DNA of 64,000 bases from Rhodonellum psychrophilum GCM71 = DSM 17998 (GCF_000381545.1 NZ_KB906673.1:124001-188000), one strand, 5' to 3'. Positions 42,387 to 52,311 are shown, numbered from the stretch's first letter. Notes: generated from the letters alone by a model not told the origin. Made by a program: numbers and translations.

Positions 42387-43193
42387 TTACCAACTGCCAC
42401 CGGCTCCACCACCACCAAAAGATCCTCCGCCGAATCCACCAAATCCTCCGCCGCCGCTGCGGCCGCCAAATCCTCCACGCCCAGAAGAAAAATCGCCAAA
42501 TTTCCCTCCTCCGCCGCCTCTGAGCAAATTGGCAAGCATGATGCTGGTGAATAAATCGATTCCACCACCTTTTCCACCCATATGGTTGTCGTTGTCTTTT
42601 CTATTTTTGAGCATGGGAAGAATTACGAAAAGGAAAAGAAAAAACAGGAAGAATACGATTGCTCCTCCATGGTTCCCTTTTGAGACGACTTTATCTGCCT
42701 GATATTCTCCCGAAGCAAGTTTAAAGATCATATCAGTGGCTTTGTCCAAGCCCGTATAATATTGCTCCATTTTAAAATTTGGAACAATCAACTGATCCAC
42801 GATCCGTTTTGCCAAGATATCCGGGACTGCACCTTCCATGCCATATCCTGTGGCTATAAATACTTTTCTATCCTCCATTGCAGCGAGGATAAGGATGCCG
42901 TTCTCTTTGTCCTTTCTTCCAATTCCCCACAAATCACCCAGCTTGAAAGCATAATCACTGATGTCATATGGCCCAATTGACCTGATCATGACGATACTCA
43001 CCTGGGAAGAGGTACTGTCATTATAGGCCACCAATTTGTTTTCCAGTTGTGATATTTCGGAGGGAGAAAGTGTTTGGGTAAAATCATTCACCAATCTCGG
43101 TGGATTGGGCGAAGGCGGAAAATCACTTTGTGCCCATAAGAAGGAAATGGAAATGATATTTATTAAGAAGAGAAGTAGGATTCTTTTTTGCAT
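42387..43193 (-). CDS. TPM-domain (YgcG-type) envelope protein with glycine-rich tail
   Basis: 268 residues. Signal peptide (MQKRILLLFLINIISISFLWAQ), TPM domain at about 30-165 (VNDFTQTLSPSEISQLENKL ... KENGILILAAMEDRKVFIATGYGMEG), one membrane helix (about 178-195), then a tail that is mostly Gly ending GGAGGSW. TPM domains have reported phosphatase activity or assist membrane-protein assembly; here only the family is clear. It forms an operon with a second TPM gene and lemA. Confidence 0.93.
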   Translation of the reverse strand: MQKRILLLFLINIISISFLWAQSDFPPSPNPPRLVNDFTQTLSPSEISQLENKLVAYNDSTSSQVSIVMIRSIGPYDISDYAFKLGDLWGIGRKDKENGILILAAMEDRKVFIATGYGMEGAVPDILAKRIVDQLIVPNFKMEQYYTGLDKATDMIFKLASGEYQADKVVSKGNHGGAIVFFLFFLFLFVILPMLKNRKDNDNHMGGKGGGIDLFTSIMLANLLRGGGGGKFGDFSSGRGGFGGRSGGGGFGGFGGGSFGGGGAGGSW

Positions 43194-43199
43194 AATTAA

Positions 43200-43634
43200 T
43201 TACCCAAATGAGATCTCATTTGGAAGTTCGTTGGCATCACCTTTTTGGTCGTAGGGGAAGTGGGCTTTCAATTGCTGGCCGGACATTTCTATACCTTTGC
43301 GAAGCCCCTCGGTGAAATGTTTCTTTTTGAAGCTCACAGTCATTTCTTCCTTAATGTTTTCCCAAAAATCTTTAGAAACCACACTGTTGATCCCGGCATC
43401 TCCCAAAATGGCAAATTTATGATCTTCAACCGCGAGGTAAAACAGAACCGCATTGCGGAACTGGGTTTTGTGCATCTTCAGGGTTTCGAAAACCTCAGCG
43501 GCGCGGTCCAAGACCTCGCCACTGCAATGGTTTTCTATGTGCACCTGGATTTCTCCAGAAGTTTCGTTTTCAGCAGACTGGATGGCTCCAATGATTATGG
43601 ATCTGTCCTCAGGACTAAATAATTTCTCGGCCAT
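43200..43634 (-). CDS. Second TPM-domain protein
   Basis: 144 residues, no clear signal peptide. The TPM pattern is AIQSAENETSGEIQVHIENHCSGEVLDRAAEVFETLKMHKT, then NAVLFYLAVEDHKFAILGDAGIN. It lies six bases upstream of the larger TPM gene and 13 bp after lemA. The lemA-TPM-TPM order is frequent in Bacteroidota, indicating a common membrane-associated task. Confidence 0.92.
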   Translation of the reverse strand: MAEKLFSPEDRSIIIGAIQSAENETSGEIQVHIENHCSGEVLDRAAEVFETLKMHKTQFRNAVLFYLAVEDHKFAILGDAGINSVVSKDFWENIKEEMTVSFKKKHFTEGLRKGIEMSGQQLKAHFPYDQKGDANELPNEISFG

Positions 43635-43647
43635 GGATCAAATTTGA

Positions 43648-44238
43648 TTAAAATTGTACTGTTGGAGCATTTTCTGAGCCTTCGGAGGCCTCGAAATATC
43701 CCTTACGATCAAATCCATACCAGCCGGCAAAGATATTGTTCGGGAAGGTTCTGAGATTTGAATTATAAGCCTGTACAGATTGGTTGAAGTTCCTTCTTGC
43801 TACCGCAATTCTATTTTCCGTCCCCTCAAGTTGTGCCTGTAATTCCAGGAAGTTTTGGTTTGCCTTCAAGTCAGGGTAGCGTTCTACAGTGACAAGCAAT
43901 CTGCTCAAAGCGCCACTCAATTGGTCCTGAGCCTGTTGGAATTCCGCGATTTTTTCAGGTGTAAGGTTCTCAGCATTGATGTTGATGGAGGTGGCTTTAG
44001 ATCGCGCCTCAATGACTCCTGTCAGTGTTTCTTGTTCAAAATCAGCATAACCTTTTACAGTATTCACCAAGTTGGGAATCAGATCTGCCCGTCTTTGATA
44101 TTGGGTTTCAACTTCCGCCCACTCTCCATTAATTGTTTCTTCAGTTTGGACAAATTGGTTATAAACACCGACTGCTTTTGTGTAAACAAAAATCCCGATC
44201 AGTACCAGGACAATAATGGGAATCAAGAATTTTTTCAT
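43648..44238 (-). CDS. lemA: LemA-family membrane protein
   Basis: 196 residues with a single N-terminal transmembrane helix (KKFLIPIIVLVLIGIFVYT) and a long helical bundle. Typical LemA motifs: ADLIPNLVNTVKGYADFEQETL, RLLVTVERYPDLKANQNFLELQAQLEGTENRIAVARRNFNQSVQAYN, and FPNNIFAGWYGF. Function is unresolved in the family; it is first in the lemA-TPM-TPM operon. Confidence 0.96.
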   Translation of the reverse strand: MKKFLIPIIVLVLIGIFVYTKAVGVYNQFVQTEETINGEWAEVETQYQRRADLIPNLVNTVKGYADFEQETLTGVIEARSKATSININAENLTPEKIAEFQQAQDQLSGALSRLLVTVERYPDLKANQNFLELQAQLEGTENRIAVARRNFNQSVQAYNSNLRTFPNNIFAGWYGFDRKGYFEASEGSENAPTVQF

Positions 44239-44382
44239 TGTGTTTTTATTTTTTAAACAGTTTCTAAACGCAAATCTAACTTAAACGGTTCTTATAATTT
44301 GTATCCACTGTCGAAAACCGGATTTTTTATAGGAACTTCTGGTTTTTGAATTTAAAGGTTTTTCCAAAAGACCAAAATGAAA

Positions 44383-47300
44383 TCAATTGTGGGGATTGGA
44401 CTTTCCTTTTTTCAAATCTTCAATATTTGATTTCAATTGGTTGAGGTAGATTGAGAAGGTGGTGCCAACCCCAACTTGGCTTCTTACTTTTAAGTTGCCA
44501 TCATGGGATCTGATTTGTTCTCTAACAAGGTAGAGCCCAAGGCCTTTACCCTCTACATGGGAGTGAAATCTTTGATAAAGGCCAAACAAACGCTCCCCGT
44601 ACCGATCCAAGTCCAACCCTATGCCGTTGTCTTCAAAATGGATGACTGTAAAACCCCCTTCTTCTTCACTGCGGATGTTTATGACCGGCTTTCTATCGGG
44701 GTGTTTGTATTTTATCGCGTTGGTAGTCAGGTTGGTAAGAAAGTTTTCAAGGTGGGAATAGATATAACTGATATTGGGTACTTTGGAAAAGTCTTTCTGG
44801 ATAAGCGCACCGGATTCACGGATTTGTTTATGAAGACTCATCTCAATGTTATGGCAAAGGAGGAGGAAATCCACTTTTTCTATTTTTGGGAGCTTGTTTT
44901 TTTTGATGGAGACGACGTCTATCAAATCTTGCAAAGTGCTATTCAAAATAGATGTGGAGATCTTCAGGTTATCGATTATTTCCTTGTTGTCTGGGTCGAC
45001 TGATTTCTCTTCGTCATAAAGTTCCAGCAAGGAAGAAATGTTGACAATTGGGGCCCTTAAATTGTGCGAGATAATATAGGCAAATCTTTGAAGCTCCTCA
45101 TTTTGGGATTTCAGGTCTCGAATAAGTTGTTCTCTTTCCTCCTCTGCGATTTTGGTTTCGGTTATATTCTGGGTCACCAAGAGAATTCTGTCAATTTCTC
45201 CTGATTTGTCCATCAGTGGTACTCCGCTCTTCAGGTAATATTGATTTCCAATGATAACCTCAAACATTACGGATTCCCCATTCAGGATTTTGTCCAGATA
45301 TTCGCGGACTTCATTGGAAACAAAACTTTCATATTTGGAGAGGTGTGGTGTTCCGATCAGTTTTTTGGGATCCATTCCTGATGTCTTGAATTCTTTTCCC
45401 TCGGCATAGATGTAGGTCAGTTTCTTGTCCAATACCTCTACGGTTCCCTTTGGAAAATTCTCAGCGATGCTCCTGAATAAAAGTTCTGAGTTGACCAACT
45501 TGTTTTCATAATACATTCTGTCGAGCTCCGAACCAATACGGTCTGCAAGAATGGTGAGCACAGGCGAAATGGAGGTTCCGGACAAAAGGGGTTTTTCGTC
45601 CATCAAAACCAACAAACCCACACGCTTATTCTCCATATCCGTGATCGGTACACCCAAGTAGGAAGATATTTGTCCTTCTACCAAGATCTTGGAGTTGGGG
45701 AAATGCTTGTAAACGTCTTTGGTATAAATAATAGGGCTAGATGAATTCAAACATTCCAAACAGGGAGTTTGGGAAATAGAATAGGAATAATTGGAGGCTT
45801 TTTGACCTTTTTTGGAATAGGATATAATTTTGGCTTCGGTGATCTCTTCGTTTACTTCTGCAATGAAACAATGGTCCATCTGGAATCTTTCCGAAAGAAT
45901 GGCGGTGAGTTTATCCAAAAACGATTGCCCGCTAAACCTGGAAGTGCTTTCGGTAAGATGGGACAAGATGTTGTGCACGTATTCCTGCTCACTGATATCC
46001 TCCAGGATGGCTTGAAAGCTGTTCCCATCATCCATTGTTTTTGCGGTGAGCCGCAAATAGAAAAGTTTGTTGTTAAAATAACTGATATAAGGACCCTCAT
46101 AAAACCCATAGCCTTTTAGGAAACTCTCCAGATATGCATTTTTGATGGGCTGATCCCCGATCAAATCAAATATGTTTTTTCCAATGATTTTAAGTGGGTC
46201 ATCAAGATCGATTTTTTGAAGAAAACTATTGTTGATGTCCAAGACGAAACCATCCCTGTCATATTGAAAAATCGGCAAAGGATTTTCTTCAAAAAGGGAT
46301 TTATATTTTCGAAGGTTGATGGAAGATTCCTTCTCTTTGTCTTTGGTATAAGTGATATCTATAAAAATTCCTGCCCAGATTGATTCCTGCTGGTATTTTT
46401 CAAGTCGATTGGAAGCACCGTAAATCCATTTGGTTTTCCCCGAGGCCGTTACAATACGAAAAGAGCATTCAAATTTAGTTCCTTTCTCGTAAGATTCTTT
46501 ATCTATTTGAAGTAGCGTCGCAATATCCTCAGGATGTACCAAGTCCATGAATTTTTTCTCATCTTCAAGAAGTTCTTGGGGTTCAATTTCAGCTAGTTGC
46601 CGTATGTTTTCACTTACGAAAATAAATTCATGGCTTAAATCAGGAAATGTTTTGAGCATATAAACCATTCCGGGGACCACTCCGGTAAGCTCTTCCACCA
46701 TGGTCTTGTTTTCGAGCAGGTCCTTTTCTATTTCTTTTATTTCGGAAATATCGCGGATAATGCCAAGGATCATTTTTTCTTGGTCCTTACTTTTTCCGTA
46801 TTCTTTTATTTCTTCCTGAACGAAAATGTAATATCCATTTCTGTGCAACATCCTGTAAACGATGGATGGCGAATGGGACAATCCCTTTTTGTAAATACCC
46901 CGATCTTCAGGGTGGATCAGGTTTTTCCAACCTTCTTTGGACAATCCCTCAAAAAATGAAGCTGGATAACCCAAGATCTCCTCCAATCCACCAGACCACC
47001 GTATTTCTGCTCTCTCTGGGTAATAGTCGTAATAGATCAATCTAAGCTTTGTGGATTCTAGAAAAGAGGATGTTGATTCTTTTTCAGACGGCAAGGATTG
47101 AAAATATTCCAATTGGAAAAGCAAAAAACCATTGCTCAGTGGTTTTCGACTCAGGTAAATATGTTCTGGAAATACGGCCAATACCTCCTCAGAGCGGGAT
47201 TCCTGGAAGGCGGTCAGTTTTTCAAGCTCCAGAAATGGAAATTTTTCAATAAGAAAGGAATTCCATTTCGTTATATTCTGGACGGGTTTTCCAGAATTTT

Positions 47301-47700
47301 TTCCGGAGTATACTATGCCATTTGAGGGATCCATCAACCAGCTGAATTTCCCAGGATTTTCCTGCTGAACAGGTGTGATCAGTGCATTGATCAGATAGGA
47401 TTGGTCTTCTTGGGCGATCACATAACCCTCTATTTGGACAAGGTGGAAAAAATCCTTGCCGATAATCAGTGGACAAATAAATTTGTCTCCATTTCCAAGT
47501 GTTTTGAATAAATATTCGAATACCTTCGTTTCCAAAGTTGGAAAAATCCTGTTGAAGAAAGTTTCTTGAAAAAACTTTTCCTTTCCCGAGATCACCTGCT
47601 TGATTTCGGATGAAACATAAAGCAATTCAAAAGTTTGATCGTTGTACTTTTTTAGAGTAAGTAAAATATTTTGAAAAGAAGAATTTAATCTGTCTGACAT
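44383..47700 (-). CDS. Large cytosolic sensor histidine kinase with multiple PAS and a GAF domain
   Basis: 1105 residues without membrane helices. Approximate domains: PAS-like regions at 15-200, 215-330 (PAS/PAC with IHPEDRGIYKKG), 340-455 (VHPEDIATLL) and 465-575; GAF at 580-740; another PAS at 745-870; histidine kinase at 880-1100. The phospho-acceptor is in YIISHNLRAPIVNISSLL, N box TNAIKYKHPD, G1 EDNGIGLDLDRYGERLF and G2 GKGLGLYLV. There is no receiver domain and no adjacent response regulator, so it is an orphan kinase. The ligand (redox, light or metabolite) cannot be guessed. It ends 144 bp before lemA on the same strand. Confidence 0.95.
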   Translation of the reverse strand: MSDRLNSSFQNILLTLKKYNDQTFELLYVSSEIKQVISGKEKFFQETFFNRIFPTLETKVFEYLFKTLGNGDKFICPLIIGKDFFHLVQIEGYVIAQEDQSYLINALITPVQQENPGKFSWLMDPSNGIVYSGKNSGKPVQNITKWNSFLIEKFPFLELEKLTAFQESRSEEVLAVFPEHIYLSRKPLSNGFLLFQLEYFQSLPSEKESTSSFLESTKLRLIYYDYYPERAEIRWSGGLEEILGYPASFFEGLSKEGWKNLIHPEDRGIYKKGLSHSPSIVYRMLHRNGYYIFVQEEIKEYGKSKDQEKMILGIIRDISEIKEIEKDLLENKTMVEELTGVVPGMVYMLKTFPDLSHEFIFVSENIRQLAEIEPQELLEDEKKFMDLVHPEDIATLLQIDKESYEKGTKFECSFRIVTASGKTKWIYGASNRLEKYQQESIWAGIFIDITYTKDKEKESSINLRKYKSLFEENPLPIFQYDRDGFVLDINNSFLQKIDLDDPLKIIGKNIFDLIGDQPIKNAYLESFLKGYGFYEGPYISYFNNKLFYLRLTAKTMDDGNSFQAILEDISEQEYVHNILSHLTESTSRFSGQSFLDKLTAILSERFQMDHCFIAEVNEEITEAKIISYSKKGQKASNYSYSISQTPCLECLNSSSPIIYTKDVYKHFPNSKILVEGQISSYLGVPITDMENKRVGLLVLMDEKPLLSGTSISPVLTILADRIGSELDRMYYENKLVNSELLFRSIAENFPKGTVEVLDKKLTYIYAEGKEFKTSGMDPKKLIGTPHLSKYESFVSNEVREYLDKILNGESVMFEVIIGNQYYLKSGVPLMDKSGEIDRILLVTQNITETKIAEEEREQLIRDLKSQNEELQRFAYIISHNLRAPIVNISSLLELYDEEKSVDPDNKEIIDNLKISTSILNSTLQDLIDVVSIKKNKLPKIEKVDFLLLCHNIEMSLHKQIRESGALIQKDFSKVPNISYIYSHLENFLTNLTTNAIKYKHPDRKPVINIRSEEEGGFTVIHFEDNGIGLDLDRYGERLFGLYQRFHSHVEGKGLGLYLVREQIRSHDGNLKVRSQVGVGTTFSIYLNQLKSNIEDLKKGKSNPHN

Positions 47701-47859
47701 TTTTCTCTTAAAAGAGTGAGCAATTGTAATTTATATTATTGTATTATAGTTAATTAAAAGTCAAAAATCTTGTACCAAATGTACAAATTGAAAAGGGAAT
47801 TTTAAAAATTTTAATGAAAACTGTCTGTACAAAACAGTTCTCATCAATTTTTGGAAGAT

Positions 47860-49116
47860 TTATATCTGCTTTTTAAGTTTAAAACTCACTTGCAGCATTT
47901 CAAAAGTCTCAAGTTCGTCATTTGAAAATCGCTTAATTTCCAAAAATATTTCCCGGTTAGGTTCCGATCGAAAGAGCTTTACCAAGTCTGATAATTCCCA
48001 AAAATCAAGGGGTATTTTATTTATCGTCATGATTTCGTCCCGAAGTTTGATACCTGCCACAGCAGCAGGAGAACCTTCTCTGATTTTTGAAATATAAAAA
48101 CGTTTTTCATCCAAGGGATACATTTTTACGGTAATTCCACTCATGTCATGTTCAAAAGGATTATTGAAAGTAGCCCCTTTTTTCAAGTATAAGCGTTCCC
48201 TTCTGTAATCCAAAATCATCCGCGTTCGTCCAAGGATTTCTGACCCCAGACTACCCTGCCGTCCAGTCTCTTTGATCACATAACTGTACTCCGTCTCTTC
48301 TGGATAGGAGGCAATCACGTTTGAGAATTTCATGCCATCGATGGACAATTGCTTCACTCTTCCCACAAAACCAAATAAATCACCACCCAAGGACCTGCCC
48401 AATTCTGTTTCAATAAACACAGGAGGCAATATGATTTTATCAGAAGTTTCCATGTTCAGGAGCAAGCCATGGTTGGCACCGGTATCAATCAATAGCTTCG
48501 CATCGAGATCTTCTCCCTGAACCTGCTTTATTTTTGTGTTGATGTAGGGTTTGTTGTTTTCCACTTTCATGGATATTTTTTTGAATCCAAAAGGCCGCCA
48601 TTTCATGACGTTGGAATCGTAAAAAGTGATCTTGCTTGTATTGTAGTCGATTTTGACAGGATTGTATTTGAAAAACTCATACCCGATGACGCCATATACC
48701 GGAACACCGATGATCATTTCCAACTCAAAGAAATCATCGTCAAGAACCAGTAATGTTTGGCTGATCCCCTCTAGATTGCCTGCATCCATGTGGTTGTTTG
48801 GTGAGACAGAAGCGGTGATCACCGTTTTGCCGTCCGCACCGACCAGATCAAGTTTTCTGGTAAAGACAAGACCAATTTGCTCACCAATGGTCTTGCTAAA
48901 CAGGAGGTTGGTTTTAACCCCGGTATCAACCAAAAAATTTATAGCAGGACTTCCGTTGATGGAAATCGGAATGATGATAAGATTATTCGATGCTAAAAAT
49001 GGGAGTTCAGTTTTTCTCGAAGGTTCCTTCATGTAGAATCCCGGTACCTGTGCGGTTCCAAAACTAGAAATGGCCAAATACAAGGGTAAAATCAGAACCA
49101 GAATTTTTAAAGCCAT
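47860..49116 (-). CDS. Retropepsin-like aspartyl protease with PDZ domain
   Basis: 418 residues. The start at 49116 (MALKILVLILPLYLAISSF) gives a clean signal peptide; the frame reaches 49143. Two aspartyl-protease halves: FLVDTGVKTNLLF (VDTG near residue 65) and LLIDTGANHGLLL (IDTG near 210), the organisation of a single-chain pseudo-dimeric protease. A C-terminal PDZ domain (ISKIREGSPAAVAGIKLRDEIMTINKIPL) follows. Likely periplasmic protein-processing or quality-control enzyme. The target is unknown. Confidence 0.9.
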   Translation of the reverse strand: MALKILVLILPLYLAISSFGTAQVPGFYMKEPSRKTELPFLASNNLIIIPISINGSPAINFLVDTGVKTNLLFSKTIGEQIGLVFTRKLDLVGADGKTVITASVSPNNHMDAGNLEGISQTLLVLDDDFFELEMIIGVPVYGVIGYEFFKYNPVKIDYNTSKITFYDSNVMKWRPFGFKKISMKVENNKPYINTKIKQVQGEDLDAKLLIDTGANHGLLLNMETSDKIILPPVFIETELGRSLGGDLFGFVGRVKQLSIDGMKFSNVIASYPEETEYSYVIKETGRQGSLGSEILGRTRMILDYRRERLYLKKGATFNNPFEHDMSGITVKMYPLDEKRFYISKIREGSPAAVAGIKLRDEIMTINKIPLDFWELSDLVKLFRSEPNREIFLEIKRFSNDELETFEMLQVSFKLKKQI

Positions 49117-49343
49117 ATGTGGGCTGATATTTGAGAAAATCACTCCTTAATATAAGCATAATATACAGGCGGATAAATTTGTTTCGTAAAATCTTTAAAT
49201 GCTTAGATTTAAACTGTATTTCTTCCGAAAATCAACGACCAATTTAGAATAATAGCAAATAAGTACCATCTTTGACCATTGTGCGGCTTCGATTTGAAAA
49301 AATCTAAAAAATCCCGCATCTTTAATTTTTAGATCTTGAAGGT
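49117..49343. other. Intergenic region between the aspartyl protease and fur-family gene
   Basis: Divergent promoter region of about 230 bp. No repeat or exact TAnnTTTG element is seen. Confidence 0.3.
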
Positions 49344-49817
49344 ATGGCAGAGAAGTCACTAGTTGAAAAAGCGAAAAAGATTTTTGAGAATTTCCTCTTA
49401 AGACAGGGAAGCAGGAAAACCCCTGAGCGGTTTTCTGTCCTTGACGAACTCTATGCCCTGCCCCAAGATGAGCACATTGATGTCGAGGGTTTATTCCTTT
49501 CGATGCGGAACAATGGATATACGTTGAGCCGAGCAACCATCTACAACACACTTGATCTTTTGGTGGAATGTGGATTGGCTGTCAAACACCAATTTAAGGA
49601 CAAAGTGGCCCTTTATGAGCAGGCATTGACTTATAAACACCATGACCACCATGTCTGCAACCAATGCAGGAAAATTCGTGAGTTTTCCGATGAACGCATC
49701 AATTTCATCAAAGAAGCGATCGGTATCGAGTTTCAATCTGGTATCACCAGCCATTCTTTGGTCCTTTATGGAGATTGTAAAATTCCCGATTGCGTCAACC
49801 TGAAGTTCTTGGGTTGA
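49344..49817 (+). CDS. fur: Fur-family metalloregulator
   Basis: 157 residues. Winged HTH (residues 20-90, with DVEGLFLSMRNNGYTLSRATIYNTLDLLVECG), then the metal site KHHDHHVCNQCRKIREF, which has the HHDHH-type cluster and the first CxxC. The second cysteine pair (DCKIPDC) is spaced four residues apart. It could be Fur (iron), PerR (peroxide) or Zur (zinc); the sequence alone does not settle this. A Fur-like box exists at 5607 before the iron importer in this window, so Fur is a fair first guess. It overlaps the convergent SRPBCC gene by 23 bp. Confidence 0.9.
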   Translation: MAEKSLVEKAKKIFENFLLRQGSRKTPERFSVLDELYALPQDEHIDVEGLFLSMRNNGYTLSRATIYNTLDLLVECGLAVKHQFKDKVALYEQALTYKHHDHHVCNQCRKIREFSDERINFIKEAIGIEFQSGITSHSLVLYGDCKIPDCVNLKFLG

Positions 49818-50259
49818 TTGCAGACCCTTTGAATATTTTTTTATAAACGGGCTTACGGTACAGAAACTGGAGCCAAAGTGCAGGAAAAAGCAAAAAGGTC
49901 ATGACACCGTTTGGACCTTCATACGTGATCTCATCTTTGATAATACTCGAGTCACCATCTTTGACGATTCGATGTCTGTGCTCCCAAGATTTTAAGAAAA
50001 ATGGCAGCTTTATTCCTTTGTCCACAAAGAAAAATTCACTTTCGCTTGTCTGATCATCCGTGATTTCACTTGTCCAGACCTGTTTGAACAACAAAAAATC
50101 CAACTCAAGGCTGACAACATCTCCTTTTTTTGACCCGTCAAATCTCAAGAGTTTTACAGGTGGGAATGGAGGGCTAAGTTTGGAAAATAGATGTTCAGTA
50201 AACCCCTCTTTTACCTGTAGGTAGTCCTGCTCAACTTTAGTGGATATGTTTATTTTCAT
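49795..50259 (-). CDS. SRPBCC-fold (ligand-binding) protein
   Basis: 154 residues. The pattern from PPFPPVKLLRFDGSKKGDVVSLELDF through SWEHRHRIVKDGDSSIIKDEITYEGPNGVMTFLLFPALWLQFLYRKPVYKKIF is typical of SRPBCC/START-like helix-grip proteins in Bacteroidota. A role in binding a hydrophobic ligand is likely but unspecified. It follows the hflKC operon after a terminator and converges on fur, overlapping its end. Confidence 0.78.
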   Translation of the reverse strand: MKINISTKVEQDYLQVKEGFTEHLFSKLSPPFPPVKLLRFDGSKKGDVVSLELDFLLFKQVWTSEITDDQTSESEFFFVDKGIKLPFFLKSWEHRHRIVKDGDSSIIKDEITYEGPNGVMTFLLFPALWLQFLYRKPVYKKIFKGSAINPRTSG

Positions 50260-50302
50260 TTTCTGAAGAAAAGCAATTAAAGATACTCCTTGTTAGAAAA
50301 AA

Positions 50303-50340
50303 AACCACTTGGTTATTAGATTACCAAGTGGTTTTTTTTT
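50303..50340. terminator. Bidirectional terminator after hflC
   Basis: AACCACTTGGT pairs with ACCAAGTGGTT (50303-50313, 50323-50333); a run of nine or more Ts follows on the plus strand, and an A-run precedes it, so it also terminates the minus-strand hflKC transcript. Confidence 0.85.
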
Positions 50341-50341
50341 G

Positions 50342-51280
50342 TCAATTCAATTTTTTGAAATATTTGAAAAACTCGCTTTCTGAGGAAAGAATTAGGCTTG
50401 TGTTTTCATCCAGAGATTTCTCCAAACTTTCCATGGACCTGACGAATTTGTATAAGTCAACAGAGGTTCTGTTTTTGTTGAAGGCTGCGGCATAGATCTT
50501 GGTCGCTTCTGCATCGGCTTTACCTTTGATTTCTTCTGCAAGTCTAAAAGCTTCGGATTGGATTTGTGCCAAATCCCTTTCCTTGTTTCCTTCCGTGACC
50601 CTAGCCTCACCTTGGCCTTCTGATCGAAACTGGTCAGCAATCCTATTTCTTTCACTGATCATCCTGTCATAAACCCTATCCCTGACATCATCGACGTAAT
50701 TCATCCGTTTGAATCTAAAGTCTAGAATCCTTACGCCCAAGTCAGTTGTCCTAAGATTTGCTTTCTCCAACACGATCTTTTCAATTTTATCTCTACCTAC
50801 CGAGATATCGGAAAGAATTTCTATTTCCTCCATAAACTCTTCCGTGACTTCGGGATCCCTGTTGGTGGAGCGAACAAGATCCAGAAGCTCGTGGCTGGCG
50901 ATCGCATTTCTGGTTTCCCCATCCAATATGTCGTCCAACCTGGATTGGGCGGACCTTTCATCTCTCAGTCGGATAAAAAACTGAAGCGGGTCAGTGATTT
51001 CCCAACGGGCATATGTATCGACAAATATGAATTTTTTGTCCTTGGTGGGCACTTGGTTTCTGTCCCCATCCCATTCCAAATAACGTTTGTCAAAGAACTG
51101 TACTTTGTGCAAAAAGGGGGTTTTAAAATTCAAACCCGGAGTGGTTCTGGGATCTCCTACAGGTTTTCCAAATTGTGTAACGATGGCTTGCTGTGTTTCA
51201 TCGAGGATATACACGCTGTTCATTAATAACAATACAGCGATAAATGCGACTACAATGTATCCTATTATACTTTTTCTCAT
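50342..51280 (-). CDS. hflC: HflC, membrane protease regulator
   Basis: Type II membrane protein of the SPFH/prohibitin family that with HflK forms a cage around the FtsH protease. It has 312 residues: one N-terminal helix (RKSIIGYIVVAFIAVLLLM), SPFH domain from YILDETQQAIVTQFGKPV, and a C-terminal coiled-coil part with EGQGEARVTEGNKERDLAQIQSEAFRLAEEIKGKADAEA. It overlaps hflK by four bases. Confidence 0.95.
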   Translation of the reverse strand: MRKSIIGYIVVAFIAVLLLMNSVYILDETQQAIVTQFGKPVGDPRTTPGLNFKTPFLHKVQFFDKRYLEWDGDRNQVPTKDKKFIFVDTYARWEITDPLQFFIRLRDERSAQSRLDDILDGETRNAIASHELLDLVRSTNRDPEVTEEFMEEIEILSDISVGRDKIEKIVLEKANLRTTDLGVRILDFRFKRMNYVDDVRDRVYDRMISERNRIADQFRSEGQGEARVTEGNKERDLAQIQSEAFRLAEEIKGKADAEATKIYAAAFNKNRTSVDLYKFVRSMESLEKSLDENTSLILSSESEFFKYFKKLN

Positions 51281-52254
51281 GGTTTTAGGACTTTAGCTTT
51301 GTCAATATTCAATAAAGGCAACACACTGTTTCCTTTGTCATCCACAATGATTTTGTTGCCAATTTTTGGCATAATGCGCTCCATTGTTTCCAGGTAAATC
51401 CGTTGTTTTGTTACTTCTGGGGACTGGATGTAGGCTTCATACAAAGAATTGAATCTTTCTGCCTCACCTTTTGCGCGGTTTACACGGTTAAGAGCGTAGG
51501 CTTCTGCGAGTTGAACGGTTTCTTCCGCCTCACCCCTAGCTCTTGGGATCACCCGGTTGTATTCAGCTTCCGCCTGGTTAATCAGTGTTTCTCTTTCTTG
51601 CTGGGCTTCATTTACAGCATTGAAAGAAGGTTTTACCGCTTCGGGAGGGTTGACATCCTGCAATACGACCTGATCGATCCGAATGCCGTTTTCATAATCG
51701 TCACACATTTTCTGCAACAAGACTTCGACACTGGAAGCAACTTCCTGACGACCCACGGTCAGTACCTCATTGACAGTTCTGTCCCCGACGATTTTTCGCA
51801 TGGCCGCCTCTGACATGTCTCTTAGGGTTTTGTCAGCATTTCTGACCTTGAAGAGGTATTTGAATGAATCGGTAATCCGATATTGTACCACCCATTCCAC
51901 GTCGGTTAGATTCAGGTCTCCTGTCAGCATCATGCTCTCATCGGCATAGCCGGTTTTCACATATTCAGATCGCTGACTGGCTTGGGCCGTCCGAAAGCCA
52001 AATTCTTGTTTCAACTGACGCTGGACGGGTATTTTAAACATTTTTTCAAAGCCATAAGGGATGATAAAACTTAGTCCGGGTTGAACTGTTCGGTTATATT
52101 CACCCAACTGGACAACCACTCCTTCTTCCTCAGGCCCCACTGTCTTGACGCCGGAAAAGATGCCAGCCAAAACGATTAGTCCAATGATGATTTTCCCAAG
52201 ATATTTCTTGATCCAATCGGGGTTAATATTGATTTCGTAATTTTGATCAGCCAT
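51277..52254 (-). CDS. hflK: HflK, membrane protease regulator
   Basis: 325 residues. Cytosolic N-terminus, one transmembrane helix (KYLGKIIIGLIVLAGIFSG), SPFH domain (GPEEEGVVVQLGEYNRTVQPGLSFIIPYG), and the long helix with EAEYNRVIPRARGEAEETVQLAEAYALNRVNRAKGEAERF that oligomerises. Partner of HflC, first gene of a two-gene operon. Confidence 0.95.
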   Translation of the reverse strand: MADQNYEININPDWIKKYLGKIIIGLIVLAGIFSGVKTVGPEEEGVVVQLGEYNRTVQPGLSFIIPYGFEKMFKIPVQRQLKQEFGFRTAQASQRSEYVKTGYADESMMLTGDLNLTDVEWVVQYRITDSFKYLFKVRNADKTLRDMSEAAMRKIVGDRTVNEVLTVGRQEVASSVEVLLQKMCDDYENGIRIDQVVLQDVNPPEAVKPSFNAVNEAQQERETLINQAEAEYNRVIPRARGEAEETVQLAEAYALNRVNRAKGEAERFNSLYEAYIQSPEVTKQRIYLETMERIMPKIGNKIIVDDKGNSVLPLLNIDKAKVLKP

Positions 52255-52311
52255 ATTTATTATTGATAAAGTAAGGTTTTGTCTAAAATCTCCAAGAACT
52301 AAAATTTTTGC

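Noticed and set aside
49344-49817. Fur-family gene as PerR or Zur specifically
   Set aside because: The metal-site residues do not discriminate with confidence by eye; kept as generic Fur family.
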